Positions 1-7,906 of a stretch of DNA of 36,487 nucleotides are shown one piece after another (position 1 is the first letter of the stretch; each line of letters opens with the position of its first letter). This DNA is from Chlorobiota bacterium. GTDB lineage: Bacteria; Bacteroidota; Chlorobiia; Chlorobiales; Chlorobiaceae. A program made the translations under genes and the position numbers. A model generated the notes under the pieces. That model searched no databases. It was not told the DNA's origin and was given only the letters and a program-made list of their open reading frames with translations. The DNA is taken from positions 1 through 36,487 of the forward strand of contig VGGK01000020.1 of the NCBI GenBank assembly GCA_016868665.1, read 5' to 3'.

Positions 1-171
1 GCTCATGAAGCTCTCCACCTGTCGGGTTGTGTTTTCTGTACTGGTAATTGCTACGTTACCCATTACAAGATAACACTTTATGCCCATAGGTGAGGGCTTT
101 TTTTATTTCGAATCGATCAACTCAGGTTATAGTAACTTATACCATAGGTTGAAAATCAGCCTGAATGTGGA
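1..171. other. Intergenic start of window
   Basis: No convincing gene lies here. A 22-codon open frame beginning ATG at position 5 has a hydrophobic stretch, but nothing else supports it. The stretch holds a probable terminator at 82-104 for a gene outside the window. It then forms the upstream region of the hybrid histidine kinase, where I see no clear promoter. Confidence 0.4.
82..104 (+). terminator. Weak rho-independent terminator
   Basis: GCCC (82-85) can pair with GGGC (94-97) across an 8-nt loop, followed directly by seven T. The stem is only 4 bp, so this is a weak call. It would end a transcript entering from the left of the window. Confidence 0.35.
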
Positions 172-2997
172 TTGCCGGTACAGCGCATTCAGGATTTAAG
201 TCTTGTTGTCTCCCATCAGCATTCGGTTTTCACTATGCAGGAACCTGCCGACTTCGCCGGTCCGAATTCCGGTGACATCCATGATAAGAACATTTTCCTG
301 GAACGTTTCAGCCAGCAGCTTGTTCATAAGGAATCCGAATCGTGCGGCTTCAATGATCAGGCCTATCTCCAGAGCATACTGAGGGTCGTACCAGCGGGCA
401 TAGGTATTGTAGAGAACCGTATACTGCTTGATGTCAATCAGAGAGTCTGCGATATTCTTGGCTATGACCGGCAAGAGCTTGTTGGCCGGAATTCGCGGAT
501 GCTCTATCTCACCGATAAGGATTATTACTATGTGGGGGTTGAAAAGTACCGTCAGATAGCAGAATACGGCATTGGCACGGTTGAAGTGCTCATGCGCAGG
601 AAAGATGGCAGGGTCATCAATGTGGTACTCAGCTCGGTGCCTCTCGATCCTCACGATATTTCCAGGGGAGTGACTTTTACCATTCTTGATATAACGGCTG
701 TTCGCCAGGCTGAGATTCAGCTGAGGGAAAGCGAGGAGAAGTACAGGAATCTTGTGGAGCGTTCCATTCAGGGAATGATTATCGGCAGGGGTGATCCTCC
801 GAGAATCTGCTTTGCAAGCAAACCTATGGAGATGCTTACCGGCTATACGCCGTCGGAACTCGTATGCATGACTGGTGAAAGGCTTTTCGCGCTCGTGCAT
901 CCGGACGATGCCGAGGCATACTTCCATGCTTATCGTCAGAGGATCAATGGGCAGGTTCAGGGGGAATTCCGGATAATCCACAAGAATGGAGGGATCCGCT
1001 GGATTGAAATATTCGGAACGGTGATCATGTACGAGGGGCAGCCGGCGACTCAGACGGTTATGGTTGATATAACCGACAGGAAGCTTGCCGAAGAGGCTAT
1101 GGCAAGAAGCCGCGAGTCGCTGAAATTACTGTTCGATAACATACGTGACGGCATATTCGTTTATTCTCTCAGGAAAGACGGTACGCCTGGCAAGTTCGAT
1201 ATGGTGAACCGGGCCGCATGTACGATGCTCGGTTACGATGAAGAGGAGCTTCTGGCAATGTCTCCGCCGGATATCTGCTCTGCCGTGCCTTCATCAGGGT
1301 TTTCCGAATCCGTCAGAAAGAATAATTCCTGTTTTGCGGGAAATCGTCTGTTCGAAGTCACAATGACTGACAGGCTGGGTCGGAATCTGCCTGCCGAAGT
1401 CAGTTCGGCTGAAATAGATTTTTCCGGCAGACCCTGCGTTATTGCGACCGTACGGGATATCTCCTCAAGAAAACGTTCCGAGGAGGAGATCAATAAAATC
1501 AGCACGGCGCTGCAGCAAAGTCCTGCCGTAGTTGTCATGACCAATGCCGCTGCGGAAATCGAATATGTCAATCCGAGATTTACGGAACTGACCGGTTACA
1601 GCACGGCGGAGGTCTATGGAAAAAACCCCCGGATTCTCCAGTCCGGACTGATGCCCGCTGAGCATTATCGGAAGATATGGGATGTTCTTCGTTCCGGCAG
1701 AACCTGGAAGGGGGAGTTTCTCAACAGAAAGAAAGACGGTGAGCTCTATTGGGAGAACGCGACGATATCTCCCGTCCTGAACGCACAGGGCACAATCACG
1801 CACTATGTTGCTGTAAAAGAGGATATTACCGATAACAAGCGTCTGTGGAGCGAACTGGTTGCCGCCAAGGAAAAAGCCGAAGAGAGCGACCGGCTGAAAA
1901 CTGCATTTCTGGCCAACATGAGCCACGAGATCCGTACCCCGATGAATGGAATTCTCGGTTTTTCCGAATTGCTCAAAGATCCGCTTCTGAGCGGCACTGA
2001 AAAGGATGAGTATATCGATCTTATCCTTCAGAGCGGCAGAAGAATGCTCGGCATCATCAACGATCTCATCGATATATCGAAAATCGAGACAGGAGAAATA
2101 ACTGCCCATATTTCCGAGACTTCGATATTTGAAGTTTTTCAGGAACTCAAAGCGTTTTTCGCTTCACTGATGCGCAGAAAGAACCTCTATCTGCACTGCA
2201 GCAGATCGCTGCCTCCCGATGAGAGCATTATTCTGACAGACAGGAATCTGCTTGTTCAGATTATGACCAATCTGCTGCAGAATGCGTTGAAATACACCTT
2301 TTCAGGCGGTGTTGAATTCGGATATTATAAAATGGGCGATACCGTGCGCATGTACGTCAGGGATACCGGAAAAGGAGTCCCCGTCCATCTGCAGGAAAAG
2401 ATTTTCGATCGTTTTCATCAGGGGGACTTCAGCGATTTTCCGGAAAATGACGGGGTCGGGCTCGGTCTGAGCATTTCGAAGTCATTTGTCGAGGTGCTTG
2501 GGGGGCGTCTGGAGCTCGAGTCGACTGTTGGCGAGGGAAGCGTCTTTGCTTTTTCGATACCGTATCGAAGAGTCGAATCGGTTCCGGAGATGCCTGACCC
2601 GGAAGAGCGCCGGAAGCCTGGCGATTTTCTCGGTAATCTTCATATACTTGTAGCTGAGGATGACGCAGTTAATCGCATGCTGCTTGAAAAATTGCTTGAA
2701 AGGCAGAGTATAAGCGTTGTTTCAGTTGTCGATGGTGAATTGGCCGTGAACGAGGTGCGCGGGAATTCTGATATCGATCTTGTCCTTCTGGATATTCGTA
2801 TGCCGCGCATGAATGGCTATGAAGCACTTCGTGAAATCAAGCGAATCAGGCCCGATCTGCCGGTTGTCGCCCATACGGCGTTTTCATCTCCGGACGATAA
2901 GAAGCGCGCCCTGCAGGAGGGATTCGACGGGTTTCTCTCAAAACCGGTAGTTATCGATGAATTATATCGGATGATCTCCCGGTTCACTGAAAGTTGA
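172..2997 (+). CDS. Hybrid sensor histidine kinase with four PAS domains and a receiver domain
   Basis: Cytoplasmic two-component sensor, 941 residues, with no transmembrane segment or signal peptide. In order: an N-terminal leader of about 60 residues; four PAS/PAC units at roughly 62-185, 190-312, 315-435 and 440-560; a HisKA dimerisation domain with the phospho-acceptor in SHEIRTPMNG (His585); a HATPase domain with N-box Asn704 and the G boxes DTGKGVP and GVGLGLS; and a C-terminal receiver domain with Asp874 in LLDIRMP and a conserved KP at the end. All key residues are present, so it should autophosphorylate and pass phosphate internally. No output regulator or phosphotransfer protein is adjacent, so the target and ligand are unknown. 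The frame opens at a TTG (172); an in-frame ATG at 235 is an equally good start, because neither has a ribosome binding site. Confidence 0.9.
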   Translation: MPVQRIQDLSLVVSHQHSVFTMQEPADFAGPNSGDIHDKNIFLERFSQQLVHKESESCGFNDQAYLQSILRVVPAGIGIVENRILLDVNQRVCDILGYDRQELVGRNSRMLYLTDKDYYYVGVEKYRQIAEYGIGTVEVLMRRKDGRVINVVLSSVPLDPHDISRGVTFTILDITAVRQAEIQLRESEEKYRNLVERSIQGMIIGRGDPPRICFASKPMEMLTGYTPSELVCMTGERLFALVHPDDAEAYFHAYRQRINGQVQGEFRIIHKNGGIRWIEIFGTVIMYEGQPATQTVMVDITDRKLAEEAMARSRESLKLLFDNIRDGIFVYSLRKDGTPGKFDMVNRAACTMLGYDEEELLAMSPPDICSAVPSSGFSESVRKNNSCFAGNRLFEVTMTDRLGRNLPAEVSSAEIDFSGRPCVIATVRDISSRKRSEEEINKISTALQQSPAVVVMTNAAAEIEYVNPRFTELTGYSTAEVYGKNPRILQSGLMPAEHYRKIWDVLRSGRTWKGEFLNRKKDGELYWENATISPVLNAQGTITHYVAVKEDITDNKRLWSELVAAKEKAEESDRLKTAFLANMSHEIRTPMNGILGFSELLKDPLLSGTEKDEYIDLILQSGRRMLGIINDLIDISKIETGEITAHISETSIFEVFQELKAFFASLMRRKNLYLHCSRSLPPDESIILTDRNLLVQIMTNLLQNALKYTFSGGVEFGYYKMGDTVRMYVRDTGKGVPVHLQEKIFDRFHQGDFSDFPENDGVGLGLSISKSFVEVLGGRLELESTVGEGSVFAFSIPYRRVESVPEMPDPEERRKPGDFLGNLHILVAEDDAVNRMLLEKLLERQSISVVSVVDGELAVNEVRGNSDIDLVLLDIRMPRMNGYEALREIKRIRPDLPVVAHTAFSSPDDKKRALQEGFDGFLSKPVVIDELYRMISRFTES

Positions 2998-3049
2998 GGA
3001 TATCAAAAACGCTGATTCTGTTCTGTTCAACCAACCCAAGGAGGACGAT

Positions 3050-4111
3050 ATGCTGAGAAAAACCGTTGTTGCGGCTTTGGCGGTTCTGGTGACCATTTCT
3101 TCGTGTTCACCCATCAGGAAGCCGGCTGAAAAAGAGGCTGCACCGGCAGAGACCCTTAAAATTGAAGCCAAAGCGCCTCGTGCTGGTGAACCAGTTACGC
3201 CGATTGCGGCAGCAGTTCCTGCAAATCCCGCTATGGTCGAGCTCGGCAAGAAACTGTTTTTCGATCCGCGACTTTCGAAATCGGGTTTTATTTCCTGCAA
3301 TTCGTGCCATAATCTCAGCATGGGCGGGAGTGACAACCTGAAATCATCTATCGGTCATAAATGGAACAAAGGGCCGATCAACTCCCCGACCGTTCTGAAC
3401 TCTTCGATGAACCTGGCGCAGTTCTGGGATGGACGTGCAAAAGACCTCAAGGAACAGGCAGGCGGCCCTATTGCCAACCCCGGAGAGATGGCATTCACTC
3501 ATGAACTTGCCGTCAGCGTGCTCCAGTCGATTCCAGGCTACGTCGAGGAGTTCAAGACCGTTTTCGGATCGGATCAGATTACCATCGATCACGTAACAGA
3601 TGCCATAGCGGCATTCGAGGAGACGCTCGTAACGCCTGATTCCCGATTCGACAAGTGGCTGCTCGGAGACGATAACGCTATTACGAAAGATGAACTGGAA
3701 GGATATGAACTGTTCAAATCGAGTGGGTGCACTGCATGTCATAACGGGCCTGCACTCGGAGGCAACTCCTATCAGAAAATGGGCGTGATCGAGCCATACA
3801 AGGCCACAAGCCCGGCCGAGGGGCGTTCTGCCGTCACGGGAAAGGATGCCGATCGTTTCAATTTCAAGGTACCCACGCTTCGCAATGTCGAACTGACCTA
3901 TCCCTATTTCCATGACGGAGAAGCGGCCACGCTTGCCGAAGCAATCGACGTGATGGGCCAGATCCAGCTCGGCAAGAAATTCACGCCGGAGGAGAACGCT
4001 AAAATCGTGGCTTTCATGAAAACCCTTACCGGGTCGCAGCCGTCATTCATGCTGCCGGTTTTACCGCCATCTTCCGATTCCACACCATCTCCGGAGCCTT
4101 TCGGGAAGTGA
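3050..4111 (+). CDS. Di-haem cytochrome c peroxidase (CcpA/MauG family) lipoprotein
   Basis: Reduces hydrogen peroxide to water with electrons from c-type cytochromes on the periplasmic side. The 353-residue product begins with a lipoprotein signal (lipobox ISSC, lipidated Cys19), followed by an Ala/Pro/Lys/Glu-rich tether of about 40 residues. Two c-type haem sites follow, CNSCH (Cys83-His87) and CTACH (Cys227-His231), spaced as in bacterial di-haem peroxidases. Family hallmarks include the ELGKKLFFDPRLS segment, the WDGRA motif and TLRNVELTYPYFHDG near the C-terminal haem. The ATG follows a strong AAGGAGG site, one of the few clear ones in this window, suggesting good expression. It sits 52 bp after the kinase gene and is closed by the terminator at 4149. 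In an anaerobic phototroph a likely role is peroxide defence during oxygen exposure. MauG-like activity is less likely because no amine dehydrogenase genes are nearby. Confidence 0.92.
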   Translation: MLRKTVVAALAVLVTISSCSPIRKPAEKEAAPAETLKIEAKAPRAGEPVTPIAAAVPANPAMVELGKKLFFDPRLSKSGFISCNSCHNLSMGGSDNLKSSIGHKWNKGPINSPTVLNSSMNLAQFWDGRAKDLKEQAGGPIANPGEMAFTHELAVSVLQSIPGYVEEFKTVFGSDQITIDHVTDAIAAFEETLVTPDSRFDKWLLGDDNAITKDELEGYELFKSSGCTACHNGPALGGNSYQKMGVIEPYKATSPAEGRSAVTGKDADRFNFKVPTLRNVELTYPYFHDGEAATLAEAIDVMGQIQLGKKFTPEENAKIVAFMKTLTGSQPSFMLPVLPPSSDSTPSPEPFGK

Positions 4112-4148
4112 TACCCCCATGTTGTTTCCTGAAAAACCGGAAAAAGGG

Positions 4149-4176
4149 GGCGCTCTTCAGAGCGCCTCTTTTTTTT
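4149..4176 (+). terminator. Rho-independent terminator after the peroxidase gene
   Basis: A perfect 8-bp stem, GGCGCTCT (4149-4156) with AGAGCGCC (4159-4166), has a minimal loop and is followed by TC and a run of eight T. It lies 38 bp after the peroxidase stop codon. Confidence 0.9.
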
Positions 4177-4199
4177 ACAATACAGCGAACGTAAAGGGG

Positions 4200-4385
4200 A
4201 GCCAGGCCGGATACAGGAATCATTTCAGGCAGAAAGAACAGCACAAGGATCTGAACTGAAAAAGTTATGGCCGATGGGTGACGGTAAGTCTCTCTTTACA
4301 TACGGTTCTGTAACCGTGATGGCCGTGTGTCCTGACAGACCATCAATAGTATAGCAGCGCTCACTGCATTGAGCGGATTTTTTTT
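4200..4385 (+). ncRNA. Candidate small RNA: two hairpins plus terminator
   Basis: Nothing codes here on the plus strand, and the preceding gene already has its own terminator. The region still holds a perfect 6-bp hairpin with a 4-nt loop (ACGGTT 4302-4307 / AACCGT 4312-4317), and immediately after it a second one (GATGG 4318-4322 / CCATC 4340-4344, with an inner TGT/ACA). A rho-independent terminator follows (CGCTCA 4358-4363 / TGAGCG 4370-4375, then eight T at 4378-4385). Two stem-loops followed by a terminator, as an independent transcript, is how the published Chlorobi-1 RNA motif is described. I recall the architecture only, not its consensus sequence, so the match is tentative. The 5' end is not defined and no clear promoter is visible. 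The terminator overlaps the last codons of the convergent gene at 4361. Confidence 0.45.
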
Positions 4386-4915
4386 ATGATCATCCGGTGA
4401 GGATGCATGATCAGGTCGTCTTCATGTTCAGGCAGGGTGACGTGCCGGGCTACAATTTCGAGCATGCGAGGTTCGAGGTGTTCCGAAATGTCGAGCATGT
4501 GGGCGAGATGGTGCTGCAGTTCGTAGTGGATGAACTTGGCGGCATGGTTTTTTTTCATTTTTCCGAGGAGTTCGGCCACCAGTTCACGTTCGAGATGTTT
4601 TGATACTTCGCTGAAGTATTCAAGAGGCAGGTCGTTAGCATAACCTGTCGCCTGATCTACCCCCATCTTCCGGCAGACTCCTGCCGCGATCCGGGGTTTG
4701 ATATGCTCTACCATGAGCGGAATTACAATAAAGTGCGGAATGTATTTCACGATCATGCCGATGGCATGGTAAAGTTCTTCGAACCCTTCGGTTTCCCTGT
4801 TCACCACGTCCCTGACATATGAAGCCATGCTTTTCTGTTGAAACGGCTGCAGGTTATTGAGTTCTTCAGGTAAGGGAATATCTGTCCAGGCAAGCGTTTC
4901 CTGCAGTTCTGTCAT
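4361..4915 (-). CDS. Conserved-looking hypothetical protein, alpha-helical
   Basis: I do not recognise this 184-residue protein. It has no signal peptide, no convincing membrane span and no familiar catalytic motif. Its middle (about 45-75) is hydrophobic enough to form a buried helix. The C-terminal half is rich in His and charged residues (KMKKNHAAKFIHYELQHH). The sequence looks helical throughout and is probably cytoplasmic. Codon use resembles neighbouring genes, which supports a real gene. It stands alone, divergent from the ABC-F gene, and its 3' end overlaps the plus-strand terminator at 4358-4385. The ATG lacks a strong ribosome binding site. Confidence 0.65.
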   Translation of the reverse strand: MTELQETLAWTDIPLPEELNNLQPFQQKSMASYVRDVVNRETEGFEELYHAIGMIVKYIPHFIVIPLMVEHIKPRIAAGVCRKMGVDQATGYANDLPLEYFSEVSKHLERELVAELLGKMKKNHAAKFIHYELQHHLAHMLDISEHLEPRMLEIVARHVTLPEHEDDLIMHPHRMIIKKIRSMQ

Positions 4916-5135
4916 GATGCGGATTCTTTAGCTCATTTGTATGTTTCCGTCATTCTCCGGTTAACTGTAAAAACTATTTTATTAAAAAAAACGGTAAGAA
5001 TGAATGGCCGCGGAGGAAATCCTCGTCGAGCGGAAAAAAACCTTGCTTGAATGGCTATATTGAGCGGTTTTCCGCATATGTGTGCGAAATTATCAAACGC
5101 ATTCAAGATTAAACGAGGGCATAAGGGCGACGGAT
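4916..5135. promoter_or_regulatory. Divergent intergenic region with inverted repeat before the ABC-F gene
   Basis: This 220-bp region separates two divergent genes and should hold both promoters, though no clear -35/-10 pair stands out. It contains an 8-bp inverted repeat, GCGGAAAA (5030-5037) and TTTTCCGC (5068-5075), and a smaller GAGGA/TCCTC hairpin around 5013-5024. Both could fold in the mRNA leader of the ABC-F gene. A role in control is an inference. Confidence 0.3.
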
Positions 5136-7028
5136 ATGGTATTATTGACGGTAGAGGGACTCAGCAAACAGTATGGTCTGAAAAAACTTTTCGAGGATGT
5201 CTCATTCGGCATTGACGACAGGGACAAGATCGGCATCATAGGAGCAAACGGCAGCGGCAAGAGCACCCTGCTGAAAATTCTTGCAGGGGCCGAAACTCCG
5301 GACAAGGGAAGGGTTTCGGTAACCAATAACCGCAAGATAGCCTATCTTCCCCAGGAGTCTCCCTATAATCCCGATGATTCCGTGCTTGAAGCGGTGCTGA
5401 AGTCGGGAGACAACGTCATGCAGCTCATTTTAGACTATGAGCTTGCTTGTCATGCGCTTGAAGCCGGCCATGGCGACGATCCTTCCCTTGTGGAAACGGT
5501 CAGCAGGCTTTCGCACGAGCTCGATGTGACGGGAGCCTGGGAGCTCGAGGCTAATGCCGTGGCTGTACTCGGCAAGCTTGGTCTTCAGGACGTTACCGCA
5601 AAAATGGGTATGCTTTCCGGGGGTCAGCGCAAACGCGCCGCGCTGGCCCACGTTCTTGTTACGCCTTCCGATGCGCTTATTCTCGATGAGCCGACCAACC
5701 ATCTCGATGCCGACAGCGTCGAGTGGCTTGAGAATTATATCCGCCGCTATCAGGGGGCGGTACTGCTTATTACGCACGATCGCTATTTTCTCGACCGCGT
5801 CGCCAACCGGATGTTCGAGCTGGACGGACGGACGGCCAGAACGTTTACGGGAGGTTATGCGGCTTATCTTCAGCAGAAGGCAGATATCGAAGAGCAGGAA
5901 CTGCGTGAAGATCGTAAGCGGCAGGCTCTGATCCGCCAGGAACTCGACTGGATGCGGACCGGCTGCAAAGCGCGCACGACCAAGCAGAAGGCTCGCTTGC
6001 AGCGAGCCGAAGAGCTGGTATACGCTCCAAAAAAAGAGCAGCAGAAGGAGATGGAGATAGGGTTCGGCGCGGAGCGACTCGGAGGCAGGATCATCGAGTT
6101 TCACCAGGTTTCGAAATCGTACGGGGATAAAACGCTTCTGCACTCGTTCGAATATCTGCTGCAGAAAGGAGACAGAATCGGCATTATCGGTCCGAACGGA
6201 TCGGGAAAAACCACGCTTTTCGACATGATTACCGGAAGGGTTTCGCCTGACAGCGGCCATATCGACATCGGTAAAACCGTAAGAATCGGATACTACGATC
6301 AGGAGAGCCGGGAGCTCGACGACGATAAGCGGGTGATAGAGTTCATCCAGGAGGAGGCCGAGCAGATCAGGCTGAAGGACGGCCAGGTTTTTTCGGCATC
6401 GAAAATGCTGGAGCGTTTTCTTTTCGCCCCATCTACGCAGTACAGTTACATCAGGACGCTTTCCGGCGGAGAGCGTCGGAGGCTCTACCTGCTAAAACAG
6501 CTTATAGGTTCTCCGAACGTGCTGCTGCTTGATGAGCCGACCAACGACCTCGATATTCCTACCCTGCAGGTTCTTGAGGACTATCTCGATTCCTACGAAG
6601 GGTGTCTGCTCGTGGTAAGCCACGACCGCTATTTTCTCGATCGTACCGTCGAGCATGTTTTTGCTTTCGAGGATGGGGGAAGGATCAGGCGGTATCCGGG
6701 TAATTACAGCGTCTATCTGGAGATGAAGCAGAAATGTTCTGACAGGCCGAAGGAAAAGACGCCTGCGCCAAAGGAGCCGGCAGTCGTAAAGCCTGTCAGG
6801 GAAGAGCCGAAACAGAGGAAGCTGAACAGTAAAGAGAAGCGGGAACTCGAACAGCTCGAAGAGCGGATAGCCGAAGCAGAAACCCGCCAGGAAGCTATCA
6901 ACAAAGAGCTTGCAGCCACCGGTTCCGATTTCCAGGTCATACAGCGTCTGGGAGCGGAACTGCTCGATCTTCAGAAAAAACTCGATCGGGATATGAACCG
7001 CTGGAGCGAACTTGCTGAATTGGCCTGA
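5136..7028 (+). CDS. uup: ABC-F family ATPase, Uup type
   Basis: Cytoplasmic ATPase with two ABC modules and no membrane domain. ABC-F proteins act on ribosomes; Uup-type members are linked to translation and, in E. coli, to suppression of transposon excision. Module 1 has Walker A GANGSGKS (36-43), signature LSGGQ and Walker B ILDEPTNHLD. Module 2 has Walker A GPNGSGKT (about 352-359), signature LSGGERRR and LLLDEPTNDLD. Between them lies the charged linker typical of the family, with a Lys/Arg-rich stretch near the TTKQKAR segment. The C-terminal 65 residues (KEKRELEQLEERIAEAE onward) form the coiled coil that marks the Uup subgroup. I chose the ATG at 5136 because the protein then begins VLLTVEGLSKQYG, like its relatives; the frame extends upstream to a GTG at 5082. 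AlkD-like repair follows 23 bp downstream, probably in one transcript. Confidence 0.92.
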   Translation: MVLLTVEGLSKQYGLKKLFEDVSFGIDDRDKIGIIGANGSGKSTLLKILAGAETPDKGRVSVTNNRKIAYLPQESPYNPDDSVLEAVLKSGDNVMQLILDYELACHALEAGHGDDPSLVETVSRLSHELDVTGAWELEANAVAVLGKLGLQDVTAKMGMLSGGQRKRAALAHVLVTPSDALILDEPTNHLDADSVEWLENYIRRYQGAVLLITHDRYFLDRVANRMFELDGRTARTFTGGYAAYLQQKADIEEQELREDRKRQALIRQELDWMRTGCKARTTKQKARLQRAEELVYAPKKEQQKEMEIGFGAERLGGRIIEFHQVSKSYGDKTLLHSFEYLLQKGDRIGIIGPNGSGKTTLFDMITGRVSPDSGHIDIGKTVRIGYYDQESRELDDDKRVIEFIQEEAEQIRLKDGQVFSASKMLERFLFAPSTQYSYIRTLSGGERRRLYLLKQLIGSPNVLLLDEPTNDLDIPTLQVLEDYLDSYEGCLLVVSHDRYFLDRTVEHVFAFEDGGRIRRYPGNYSVYLEMKQKCSDRPKEKTPAPKEPAVVKPVREEPKQRKLNSKEKRELEQLEERIAEAETRQEAINKELAATGSDFQVIQRLGAELLDLQKKLDRDMNRWSELAELA

Positions 7029-7051
7029 ATCAATAACTGACGCTGCAGTTC

Positions 7052-7759
7052 ATGACGACGACCGATGCCATATTTTCAAGGCTTCAGCTCATTTCGGACG
7101 AAAAAACCGCGAGCACTCTCCGGTGGTTTTTCAAAACCGGACCCGGAGAGTATGGTGAAGGGGATTTGTTTCGAGGAATCCGCGTACCCCAGCTCCGCAT
7201 GATATGCCGGGAATTTTCTCATGCGAGCGTCGATGATGCCGGCAGGCTTCTTGCCTCATCCTGGCATGAAGACCGGCTGCTCGGTCTTCTGCTGCTTGTC
7301 GAGCGCTATAAAATGCCGGATGAAGCACAGAGATCGTTGATTTATACCCGCTATTGCGCCTCTACAGACAGAATCAATAACTGGGATCTCGTCGATCTTT
7401 CGTGTCCGAGGATCGTCGGTTGCCACCTGCAGGAGAGAAACCGTTTGCCGCTGTATCGTTTCGCACTGTCGGAGAGTCTCTGGGAGCGTCGTATTGCCAT
7501 AGTCTCGACTTTTCATTTCATCAGGGCCGGCGATTTCCACGATACGCTAGCCATAGCCGAAAAGCTGATCGGAGACCGGGAGGATCTTATACACAAGGCG
7601 ACAGGCTGGATGCTCCGCGAAGTCGGCAAGCGCGATGTCGGGGCGCTGGAAGGGTTCCTGTCGGAATACTACCGCGACATGCCGAGAACGATGCTTCGCT
7701 ACGCGATTGAAAAACTTCCGGAACCACGCAGACAGGCCTGGCTCAAAGGCCTGATCTGA
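7052..7759 (+). CDS. AlkD-like DNA alkylation repair protein (HEAT-repeat DNA glycosylase family)
   Basis: A 235-residue protein of the AlkD/AlkC superfamily, which removes positively charged alkylated purines from DNA using a solenoid of HEAT-like repeats. Family landmarks are RVPQLRMICREF near residue 45, NNWDLVDLSCPRIVG around 110 (which carries the Asp used by AlkD) and the C-terminal DLIHKATGWMLREVGKRD block. The length matches AlkD (about 230-240). It has no signal peptide. It starts 23 bp after the ABC-F gene on the same strand and is probably cotranscribed. Family membership is clear. Substrate range cannot be read from sequence, because many AlkD relatives are untested. Confidence 0.88.
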   Translation: MTTTDAIFSRLQLISDEKTASTLRWFFKTGPGEYGEGDLFRGIRVPQLRMICREFSHASVDDAGRLLASSWHEDRLLGLLLLVERYKMPDEAQRSLIYTRYCASTDRINNWDLVDLSCPRIVGCHLQERNRLPLYRFALSESLWERRIAIVSTFHFIRAGDFHDTLAIAEKLIGDREDLIHKATGWMLREVGKRDVGALEGFLSEYYRDMPRTMLRYAIEKLPEPRRQAWLKGLI

Positions 7760-7906
7760 GGTGCTCCAGCCTCCTGACTCCGGTTCTCTCCGTAGTGCAT
7801 GTAATGAAGGACACGCCCTGATTTGCTGGCAGGACGCACAAGGACGAAGACGGACGTTCAGGGGCGGATTCTGCTGCTTTCCTGCTTCATTCTCCTGCTT
7901 CGCGAT

